The notes under the pieces were generated by a model. The model made no database searches. It saw nothing but the letters and a program-made list of their open reading frames with translations, and was not told the origin of the DNA. A stretch of DNA of 64,000 nt. Origin: G963676655 sp963678305. Its GTDB lineage: Bacteria > Verrucomicrobiota > Lentisphaeria > Victivallales > Victivallaceae. Position numbers and translations under genes: made by a program. The DNA lies in contig CAXXVV010000011.1 in NCBI GenBank assembly GCA_963678305.2, positions 124,001 through 188,000 on the forward strand, written 5' to 3'. Positions 17,901 through 25,263 of the stretch are shown in pieces. Every line of letters begins with the position of its first letter. Position 1 is the first letter of the stretch.

Positions 17901-20900
17901 CCTTGTCACTCTCGACGGCGATAATACTTTCGTGATTACCGTTGATTCATGGTTCGACTGGCAGCAGCTGGTCTTCAACCCGCTGGCAACCCTCGGTTTC
18001 GAACTCGCCGACTACACTCTGATGTCAGTTGACGGTTATGTCGATGTCGATCCGATGACAACTATCGTTGACCAGACTGTTTTCGGCCAGAACTCCAGTC
18101 TTGCTCTCGGCGAATGGATTTATATCCAGGATTGGGATGCCAACTTCATTCTTCCGAATGAACAGAATGCGTTCCCGCAGGGTAATGCGACCAATCTGCC
18201 GTGGGAAAACGTCTATATTCTCGAAAATGCCCAGATTTGGGGAGCGGTTGCCCTTGATAATGAAGACAACGAACTGGTCATCAGTGACGGCGTTGAAATC
18301 AACGGTCAGACCGCTCTTTATGATTACGCGGCAGTCCTTACCCTTGGTGGTGATGATACTGTAACAGTTGGCGAAGCCACTATTAACGGTACAATCAAAA
18401 CTGACCGTGATATTGACAGCGGAAATGATGAATTGATCCTTAATGGTTCAACTGTCAATGCCGCGATCAATCAGGGTGTTCCCGCGATTGAAATGGGCGC
18501 CGGCGATGACGATGCTCATATCACCGATTCACTTATCAATGGCGACATTGATATGGGTGCCGGTGCTGATACGCTGATCATTGATCCTACTACCGTCAAT
18601 GGCGATATTGATCTTGGCAGTGGCGATGACATAGCGGAAATTCTCGATTCAACCATTAACGGCAGCATTACCGGCGGCGAAGGCGCTGATGATCTGCTGG
18701 TTGATACTTCTTCTGTTGAAGGCGGAATTTCACTGGATGCCGGAGACGATATTCTTGCTATTGTTGATTCCACTATCGAAGTGGGTATTGATACTGGCGC
18801 CGATAATGATATAATTGATATCCTCGGTTCCACCATCAATGGCGATATCGATGCCGGTACTGGTAATGACACCGTTACTATTACTGATTCCAATACTACA
18901 ATTAACGGTGATGTTCTCCTGGGTACCGGCGATAACAGCGCCACCCTGAGCAACTCTGTTGTTACCGGTTCAATTATCGGCGATAGCGGCAATGATGATG
19001 TCGGTCTCTCTGATGGTTCTCTTGTTCAAACTGACGTTATCCTTGGCGATGGTAATAACACTGCTGTTGTTGTTGATTCCGAAATCGTCGGAGACCTCCT
19101 CGGTGGTTCCGGCGACGATGAAGTCACTCTGACCACTGCGGTTATCGGTGGCGGTATCGATCTCGGTTCCGGTGGCGATAATGATATTCTCTCCGGCGAC
19201 GCAACTGTCGTCGGCGATGTTGTCATGGGTACTCAACAGGTTCTTGATGAACTTGATGTTCCGATCGTTCCGTGGGATACCACTGCAGACAACTTCATTC
19301 AGGTCAATCCTGGTTCAACCCTGGCGGTTGGCGGCGATGTCCTGATGGCTGGTGCGGATAACGAAATCGACGTTGAAGGCACTCTCGATGTGACCGGCGA
19401 CGTCCAGATGATAGCAGGTGATCCTCAAACCAACCTGGTCGAACTGAAAGCCGGCGGCGGCACGATCAATGTCGGCGGCAGCATGACTATGATCAATAAT
19501 GCCTCCAGCGGCAGCAATCAGATTGAATTCCAGCAAGGTCTCCTGGCTCCCGGCGGCGACAGTGCGCTGGTTATCTCTGGTCCGTTGACCATGGTTAGCG
19601 ATGATAACACGTTATGGGGACCGTGGTATGATCTGGCGGATGATGAAGAACTGGTTGTTGGCGATGTCAACAACACTTTCCAGGCTTCCGCAGTTGATAT
19701 GATTGGTTTCAACAACTCTATCGGTATGGGTGTTGGTGGTAACACTGATGGTTCATATGATGATATTCCGACTCCGGATCTGCATGTGATCTCTCGTCTT
19801 GAACTGGCCAATACAAACGTTGTATTTGAAGCTCCGGTTACAATGGATGGCGTATTCAATTCATTTGAACTGGGTATGTTCCTCTATGCCGATCAGGAAG
19901 GTGATATCTTCGTAAACGGCGATACCACTGTAACTGCTACCGGCGGCGTTGCAATGTACGGCGATGAAAACTACTTTGCCGCAGGCATTGATCTTGAAGC
20001 TGGTGAACAGTCGTTGATCGAAGTCAACGGCAGCACTCAAGTTACGTTTACCGGCGATGTTTACATGGAATCCTACAGCGTAAGTACTAATGAAGCTGAA
20101 CTTGGCCTCTATGTAGAAACCTTTGAAGCTCCGGATATCTCCACCTCTGATGGCGAAGTCATCATTGATCCGCTGACGACTCAGAATACTCTGATCGACG
20201 GTAGTCTCACCATGGTTGGTACCGGAACTGAAAACTATCTTGATATCTACAGTAACGTTACTGTCACTGGCGCGATTGTCATGGGTACGGTTATGGGTGA
20301 TGCCCTGTCTGCCTACAACGAATTGACGTTGTGGGATCCGGGCAGTTGCACTTTTGGTTCAACTATTACTCTCACGGCTGCAGCCAATGATGTTATTCTG
20401 CTTGGTGATGGCGATGTTACCGGACTGACCTCTATCTACGGTGGAGAAAACTACCTCTTCGTTGGACCTGGTATTGTCATTAACGATATAGTTTCTTTCG
20501 GCGGAGTTTACGATGCCGATATGATCGGTACCGAAGGTTATCAGATCATTGCCAACCTCTTCAATGAAGTAGAAGTCCAGGGAACAGTCGCTGGTATTGA
20601 TACAACTATTGATCTCGGAACTCCGGCGGTTGATTTCGTCAATGATTCAATCGACTTCATCTATGTCCATGGTGGCACAGTCGGCGCCTACGGTATCATT
20701 ACCGGTAACAGCGGTGACTATGGTCCGTTTGAAAACTCTTTTGGCGATGATATCTATCATGATACCGTCATTGTCGAAGGTGGTTTGGTCGGCGGCCCGA
20801 TCAGCATGGGTAACAACGTCTACGGTAACGCTTACGGCACGAACACGCTGGAAGTCCTGTCTACCGATGACTCAGATCCGGACTTCGGCCCGGCCGAAGC

Positions 20901-23900
20901 CAATGTACTCGGCGATGTCAGCATGCAGTCCGGTGAAGACAACAACATCCTGGATGTTTACGGCGCGACTGTTGGCGACCCCGATTCCGAGGCTGCCACC
21001 GAATACCGTGCCACGATCGACGGTAATGTTGAGATGCTCGCGGTTGCCTATAACGAAGATGGCGATCTTTCAGGTGGAACCAACTATCTGAATCTCGGGA
21101 CTGCCGCTACTATCACCGGCGATGTCCTGATGCAGTCAGGCGATTCTGCTACCAATGATGTCGATGTCTATGCCGATTGGATTCGGGAATATTATGACGG
21201 AATGGCCCTTGTTCATACATATGACGGAACCTCCGATGTCAACTCCCTGACCATGATCGGTGACAACAATGAAATCGATGTCCGCACCGGTACTTTCATC
21301 ATCAACGAGCTTCCTGGAGTCAACGGTCTTTCAATGACCCAGGATCAGATTGGTCGTACAACGGCTCCGGCTGGTGTAAATGACCTGCATATTCATGATG
21401 AAGCCGCGATGGTCATGGAATCCGACATCCTGCAGGGTAATACCTACACGGCGGATCCGTCATCATTCTATCAGTATACTACTGCGATCATGGTTGGCGA
21501 ATATGAATTCTATATCTATAATAACGTTAATCCGGCCAACCCGGATCTGTTCGACACTCAGGAAAATATCATCCTGGTAGATGGTAAGCTGTTTACCGGC
21601 AATGTCGCTCAGGTTGGCGTAGACAACTTGATCGAAGTAACCGGTCCGGCTTCAACCAGCGTTGATACATCCGGAGGCGCCTATGATCTTACCGCCGCGT
21701 TGTTTGATGGTGGTACCGTTACCCAGAATGGCAATACTAATGATATCCTCGTTGGAATCAACGGCACTCCTGGCCCGGGCGAAGCCCTGTTTGTCAGCGG
21801 TGACGTTTCTCAGTGGGGTATTGACGGCGGAGCCGGTTTGATTCCTGCCGAAGCCAACCTGATTGACGTTGCGGATAATGCCGGTTGGGATTCCGGAAGC
21901 ATTACCCAGCTCGCCACTGATACCAATGATATCACTATTTCAGGTTACAACTTGATTGGTGGCATTATGGAAAGCAATGTTGACGGCCCGATCCTTCAGG
22001 TTGCCAGTAATGGTGATTTGCTAGCTCCGACCGGTGATAACAGCGCTGACCTTGATACTACTGATGTCAATGGTCCGATAGACCAGACAGCCATGCTGAC
22101 CAACTATTTGTCAGTTACCGGCGCGACCTTGGTTTTGGATTACATCAGCACTGTTAATGGTGACGTAACTCAGGACTCCCTCTATGATGGGACGACTGAT
22201 TTCGGTCTCATGAACGGCGCTTACTTCGAAATGGCTGAGGTTGTCGGAAGTGTTTCCCAGACTAATGTTTGGGGCGGCTCTGACCAGACTCAGATGATCA
22301 ATGAAGTTGAGATCACTGACAGTGAAGTTACCGGATCTGTAACTCAGATGACCACTAATGGCCTGAATGAGATGGATATTACTGATAGCTCCACCGGCGC
22401 TCTTTCTCAGACTTCAACCAACGGTTACAACGATTTGACTGTTGATCCGAGCAGTGTTGGTTCCATCACTCAGGAAGCAGGTATTGCGAATGAGTTGATT
22501 GCCGAGGGTGATGCGATCACTCCTGAACTCACTGTAATCGGTGGTGCGATCAGCCAGAATTCAACCTACACTTCTACCAGCTATGTACCTTTCTTCTGGT
22601 TCGATGTGGTTAATGGTGCTTATCTGGACGGTGTTGATGCCGGCGCGAACACTCTTACGCAGACCAGTGTCTGGGGTACTGATGATTCACTGATCGCGGA
22701 TCAGGATTACACGGTCAACCAGGCTGATCTTACTGACAGTACAGTTGGTGATATCACTCAGACGACTACTAACGGCGTTAATGATCTGGACATTACAGAC
22801 AGCACTGCTGGTAATATAGTTCAGACATCTACCAACGGGTCCAATACTCTTGATATCGATCCGAGCGATGTCGGTAATGTCGACATGAACGCCGGAATTG
22901 ATAACACGTTGGTTGCCCAAGGTGAATTCATTGATTATGAATTAACTCCGGTAGTTCCCGACCCGTTGGTTGACGATGAAATTGTTGCTGATACCAATGT
23001 TGTTGAAAAGACCACTATTGGTACTATCGATATGACCGCTGACACCGGTTCAAACTCTGCTACTCTTGATATGACCGATGCTGGTACTATCACGATGGAA
23101 GCGGACTTGGACAACTATCTTGAAGTCAATGGTTATCTGAAGGCAGAGGTTGTTGCCCGTGTCGGTTCTCAGAACGAAGGCGCGATCCTGGCTCCCGAAG
23201 AGTTGGTAACTAATACTATCGGAGCTGTAACCCAGACTTCAAATACCACTGACACCACTGATATGGGTGTTATGAATGGCGCATATCTGTATGGAGCAAT
23301 CGGTGGTAATGCAATCTCTCAGACCAACATCTGGGGTGAAGATGATTCCCTGCTCGCAGATCAAACCGTTATGATCAATGAAGCCGATATCAACGACAGC
23401 GTTGTCGGTGATGTTACTCAGATGACCACTAACGGCTTGAACGAGATGGATATTGTCGATAGCACGGCCGGTGCGGTTTCCATGACCTCAACCAACGGTT
23501 ACAACGATCTGTATGTTGACCCGAGTACGGTTGGAACTATCGATATGACCGCCGGAATTGCCAATGAGATTACCGCTTTCGGTGATGCCATTACTCCTGA
23601 TCTCACAACGATCGGAGATTTGACTCAGGTTTCAACTTACTCAGCAAACGCCGCCGTTCCATTTGGCTGGTTCAGTCCTGTAAACGGAGCATTCCTCTAT
23701 GGCGTTGACGGCGATGCGGCTGTCTCACAGAGCAGTGTCTGGGCGACTGATGAGCTTGATCCGCTGGCAATCGACCAGGATACGCTCGTCAATGATATTG
23801 AAATCACTGATGGCGCGTTTGGTGACATCACTCAGACGACCACCAATGGTATTAACGATCTGGATATCAGTGACAGCACAGTCGGAGCGATCTCTCAGAC

Positions 23901-24996
23901 CTCTACCAATGGTTCTAACGATCTGTACATCGACCCGAGTACGGTTGCCAGCATTACGATGGATGCCGGAATCGATAATGATGCAGTTCTTGCTGATACA
24001 GATGTAACTGGAGCTCTCTCCATGACTACTGTTGATGGTGGAACCAACACTCTGACGATGTCTGACGGCTCAGTTGGCGCAGGTATCTTCTTTGTCGGCG
24101 GCGGTGCCATTAGTGATGAACGTAACACGATGACTCTCGACACGGTTACCGTAGTTGGCGGAATTGATACTGGAACCGGAATCTCTGATATCACGGTTAC
24201 CGGTGGAAGCTCCGTTACCGGCGGAATCGCCACTGACGGCGGCAGCGACAGCGTATCTGTCAAAGGTACATCCGTTGTTGACAGTGTTGACACCGGCGCA
24301 GGCGATGACCGGGTTAACTTGAATGATTCCGGCGTTATCACCGGAGACATTGATGTCGGTACTGGTTCAGACCGTGTCGTTACCACTCAGGCAGCTCTTG
24401 ATGTTTCTAAAGTTGTCTTTGATGAAGAAGTCAGAATCTCTGGTGGAACTACCAGTTTCACCGTTACTGATGACAACCTCGGTTTCGCCGGTCAGACTCT
24501 GACCCTCGATGATACCGGTGGTGTTTCAACCCTGACTCTCGGTCAGCTTGGTACTGCCGGTTCAACCACTGATGGTGTTCTCGGTACGGTTTCAACCTCC
24601 GGTCTGGATGCAGTCATTCTGGATGCTTCCGGTCTTGTTAATGGCGACACTCTCGTCAATGCCGAAGGTGCGACTGACTGGGATACTATGAATGATGGTG
24701 ATACTGTTCAGATTCTGGTTGATCAGCTGACAGACGGTGACAGCATTGTTCTGGTTGACGGTTATGAAGTCGGCGGTGAATTAGGCAATAACCTTGATAC
24801 CTGGTATAATGGTGGTGCTGGTGTAACCGACATTGATCTTTCTATCGATGGCGGAGCTGCCGTAAGCCTCACATTCGTTGATCAGCCTGGTGTTGATGAT
24901 GGTATCTATCAGTACACTAACGGCAGTGATCAGTGGACTCTGTCCTTTGACGATGCCAATGACAAGCTGGAAATCACCTACACGGTTATTCCGTAA
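14911..24996 (+). CDS. Giant acidic repeat protein, predicted type I secretion substrate (adhesin/S-layer-like)
   Basis: This 3361-residue protein begins MATTITNKSTNPFYLVD with no Sec signal. It is very rich in Asp, Gly, Thr and Val, and I found only three cysteines: a CxxC at residues 526/529 and one near residue 1812. Residues ~95-235 carry four YGGG turns, one per 25-30 residues. Residues ~370-660 have GDGDDxxII / GGNDxLxI strands. Residues ~1209-1440 are 20-21-residue 'NGDIDxGxGxDxxxIxDSxI' repeats. Residues ~2411-3030 are four long modules built on QTTTNGxNDLDI and QTSTNGxNDLxIDPS. The C-terminus ends in a hydrophobic YTVIP tail, as in many type I substrates. The layout predicts a very long parallel beta-solenoid binding Ca2+ through Gly-Asp turns. 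The type I ABC and HlyD genes directly downstream are the probable exporter. AAGGAG precedes the ATG. An adhesin or surface-layer role is inferred, not shown. Confidence 0.85.
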   Translation: MATTITNKSTNPFYLVDPVTYAEFADRIVVYTSAEPGAELIGSGINPTVRLVAADVNTDVAGSTDITLTNMTVRQGVYGGIIVSSNADPAKPKISKKYIDTVTAELAGDTSVTIQNGSYKEIYGGGGGFNSTVTGDAMVNYYGGNASAIYGGGSDGAIVEGDASVNIIGSPAGGRISKIYGGGKDAIVLGDTTVTFSSDANLINFTGTVYGGGKGKKSVVGGDRTLVFDNYSGDFNASIKDFTNIQFIGSTTVTVNKKLDKSVSGAIYEFVLTDESLQNVNAMLTLTKKHDAINNVVVTIESQEMVNSGGTVYLIESSFFRAANSFNASTVLVQNSSGQQISEVAYNIIYEFDKREGGSVAIEYLGGNLILDGTETEKVILSDADDEVNIVGGTLMAGLDTDGGDDIVNVQSGSTVNGGLSTGTGDDTLYIQKDTQVNGYINMDGGNDRLVVNESASLSSDVIMGDGENTIDVNRYATITGRIILEDGSTNVVNVKGGGISGVDSGDSTTTNTFIFDGFYDNSYVCTDCSFEYERYSGGVGSWQEVFIPDYDYYDNGYYVSVFVREDLVLGDSQDTVIFNSNAAVDNVFMGGGNDVLIINNDAFISESIYMGDGDDLLIIDEDIPENSIDDIYLGAGNDVLELGTSHFSQLYANEGENVIIAKTHMTIDAEFMNLGATGSVLVIDNGAIVEVTGMSLGNFLSVQNEAVYLDQNASVISHGMQFIQNYTGHMTVASENDLVIQAAPGLIPTAVAPYINTFTTGVDSSEIYGGAGLWVQEGANVLDSELTFVGDADVDGTVESSDLMAANAVIGEAGTVVDSVVEVSGDVDVDGTVDSSDILAGGVVGINGSLLDSTVEAQVIDVDGVVTNSDLSATWINVNVGSLTGSLTATGDVDFSVDFFNDQLVVDAPRIELTTDGILVTIATTTATTYDLNNDALLVQVDDDAVVAGPITMDVDLGALGWTNVILTGTVDADVAFDGNTVIFAGGAPLNEVFSGLVTLDGDNTFVITVDSWFDWQQLVFNPLATLGFELADYTLMSVDGYVDVDPMTTIVDQTVFGQNSSLALGEWIYIQDWDANFILPNEQNAFPQGNATNLPWENVYILENAQIWGAVALDNEDNELVISDGVEINGQTALYDYAAVLTLGGDDTVTVGEATINGTIKTDRDIDSGNDELILNGSTVNAAINQGVPAIEMGAGDDDAHITDSLINGDIDMGAGADTLIIDPTTVNGDIDLGSGDDIAEILDSTINGSITGGEGADDLLVDTSSVEGGISLDAGDDILAIVDSTIEVGIDTGADNDIIDILGSTINGDIDAGTGNDTVTITDSNTTINGDVLLGTGDNSATLSNSVVTGSIIGDSGNDDVGLSDGSLVQTDVILGDGNNTAVVVDSEIVGDLLGGSGDDEVTLTTAVIGGGIDLGSGGDNDILSGDATVVGDVVMGTQQVLDELDVPIVPWDTTADNFIQVNPGSTLAVGGDVLMAGADNEIDVEGTLDVTGDVQMIAGDPQTNLVELKAGGGTINVGGSMTMINNASSGSNQIEFQQGLLAPGGDSALVISGPLTMVSDDNTLWGPWYDLADDEELVVGDVNNTFQASAVDMIGFNNSIGMGVGGNTDGSYDDIPTPDLHVISRLELANTNVVFEAPVTMDGVFNSFELGMFLYADQEGDIFVNGDTTVTATGGVAMYGDENYFAAGIDLEAGEQSLIEVNGSTQVTFTGDVYMESYSVSTNEAELGLYVETFEAPDISTSDGEVIIDPLTTQNTLIDGSLTMVGTGTENYLDIYSNVTVTGAIVMGTVMGDALSAYNELTLWDPGSCTFGSTITLTAAANDVILLGDGDVTGLTSIYGGENYLFVGPGIVINDIVSFGGVYDADMIGTEGYQIIANLFNEVEVQGTVAGIDTTIDLGTPAVDFVNDSIDFIYVHGGTVGAYGIITGNSGDYGPFENSFGDDIYHDTVIVEGGLVGGPISMGNNVYGNAYGTNTLEVLSTDDSDPDFGPAEANVLGDVSMQSGEDNNILDVYGATVGDPDSEAATEYRATIDGNVEMLAVAYNEDGDLSGGTNYLNLGTAATITGDVLMQSGDSATNDVDVYADWIREYYDGMALVHTYDGTSDVNSLTMIGDNNEIDVRTGTFIINELPGVNGLSMTQDQIGRTTAPAGVNDLHIHDEAAMVMESDILQGNTYTADPSSFYQYTTAIMVGEYEFYIYNNVNPANPDLFDTQENIILVDGKLFTGNVAQVGVDNLIEVTGPASTSVDTSGGAYDLTAALFDGGTVTQNGNTNDILVGINGTPGPGEALFVSGDVSQWGIDGGAGLIPAEANLIDVADNAGWDSGSITQLATDTNDITISGYNLIGGIMESNVDGPILQVASNGDLLAPTGDNSADLDTTDVNGPIDQTAMLTNYLSVTGATLVLDYISTVNGDVTQDSLYDGTTDFGLMNGAYFEMAEVVGSVSQTNVWGGSDQTQMINEVEITDSEVTGSVTQMTTNGLNEMDITDSSTGALSQTSTNGYNDLTVDPSSVGSITQEAGIANELIAEGDAITPELTVIGGAISQNSTYTSTSYVPFFWFDVVNGAYLDGVDAGANTLTQTSVWGTDDSLIADQDYTVNQADLTDSTVGDITQTTTNGVNDLDITDSTAGNIVQTSTNGSNTLDIDPSDVGNVDMNAGIDNTLVAQGEFIDYELTPVVPDPLVDDEIVADTNVVEKTTIGTIDMTADTGSNSATLDMTDAGTITMEADLDNYLEVNGYLKAEVVARVGSQNEGAILAPEELVTNTIGAVTQTSNTTDTTDMGVMNGAYLYGAIGGNAISQTNIWGEDDSLLADQTVMINEADINDSVVGDVTQMTTNGLNEMDIVDSTAGAVSMTSTNGYNDLYVDPSTVGTIDMTAGIANEITAFGDAITPDLTTIGDLTQVSTYSANAAVPFGWFSPVNGAFLYGVDGDAAVSQSSVWATDELDPLAIDQDTLVNDIEITDGAFGDITQTTTNGINDLDISDSTVGAISQTSTNGSNDLYIDPSTVASITMDAGIDNDAVLADTDVTGALSMTTVDGGTNTLTMSDGSVGAGIFFVGGGAISDERNTMTLDTVTVVGGIDTGTGISDITVTGGSSVTGGIATDGGSDSVSVKGTSVVDSVDTGAGDDRVNLNDSGVITGDIDVGTGSDRVVTTQAALDVSKVVFDEEVRISGGTTSFTVTDDNLGFAGQTLTLDDTGGVSTLTLGQLGTAGSTTDGVLGTVSTSGLDAVILDASGLVNGDTLVNAEGATDWDTMNDGDTVQILVDQLTDGDSIVLVDGYEVGGELGNNLDTWYNGGAGVTDIDLSIDGGAAVSLTFVDQPGVDDGIYQYTNGSDQWTLSFDDANDKLEITYTVIP
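15262..15560 (+). repeat. Four YGGG turn repeats in the N-terminal domain of the giant protein
   Basis: Codons for IYGGG, IYGGG, IYGGG and VYGGG recur at about 15271, 15352, 15442 and 15529. Each is followed by a short loop and a GDxxVxxx strand. Spacing of about 27-30 residues suggests one rung of a beta-solenoid per repeat. Confidence 0.6.
18535..19220 (+). repeat. 20-21-residue solenoid repeats (about 11 copies) inside the giant gene
   Basis: Consecutive units of about 60-63 bp encode 'NGDIDxGxGxDxxxIxDSxI' variants, for example NGDIDMGAGADTLIIDPTTV then NGDIDLGSGDDIAEILDSTI. The Gly-x-Gly-x-Asp turn resembles RTX calcium turns, but the period is about 20 residues and not 9. Copies have diverged at the nucleotide level. 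Confidence 0.7.
22141..23990 (+). repeat. Four long modules in the C-terminal third of the giant gene
   Basis: Related blocks run about 22141-22530, 22540-22940, 23210-23600 and 23610-23990. Each contains a VNGAYL/MNGAYL element, SQTxVWG, an acidic patch, then TTTNGxNDLDIxDS and TSTNGxNDLxIDPS rungs and a closing AGIxN. Copies 1 and 3 (with QMTTNGLNEMDI) and copies 2 and 4 (with QTTTNGxNDLDI) are most alike, implying duplication of a two-module unit. Confidence 0.7.
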
Positions 24997-25050
24997 GTCT
25001 AATACGACAAACTTCCCTGCCGCTTCCGGGCGGCAAGGAATTAATCAACA

Positions 25051-25087
25051 AAAAAAATCGCGGATTCCGGTCCGCGATTTTTTTTTG
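25051..25087 (+). terminator. Rho-independent terminator after the giant gene
   Basis: The arm AATCGCGGA pairs with TCCGCGATT around TTCCGG (loop 25065-25070), with flanking A/T pairs and a run of nine T on the 3' side. This is a strong terminator and separates the giant gene from the exporter genes. Confidence 0.85.
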
Positions 25088-25193
25088 TTTCTTTGCTGGG
25101 TTCATCATTAATTTTTGAATGCGTTCGCTTAGTGGTCCTGTATTATTGAATGCACTGGATAACGAATACGTTTGCTATTAAGGTGTTTGCGGG

Positions 25194-25222
25194 TTGGAAA
25201 TATATATAAGCAGTGTTATATT
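25194..25222 (+). promoter_or_regulatory. Predicted promoter of the exporter genes
   Basis: TTGGAA (25194-25199), 17 bp, TATATT (25217-25222), 42 bp before the ATG of the ABC transporter. With the terminator just upstream, the exporter is likely transcribed separately from its substrate. Confidence 0.45.
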
Positions 25223-25263
25223 ATGAAAATTTTGATTACGTTACAGGCAAATAAGGAAATAAT

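Noticed and set aside
18535..24000. CRISPR-like direct repeats
   Set aside because: Repeats are in frame, protein-coding and diverged; there are no identical 24-36-bp repeats with unique spacers and no cas genes.
14911..24996. Classical nine-residue RTX toxin
   Set aside because: GxGxD turns occur, but not as consecutive GGxGxDxUx nonapeptides; the dominant period is about 20 residues and no toxin or lipase domain is recognisable.
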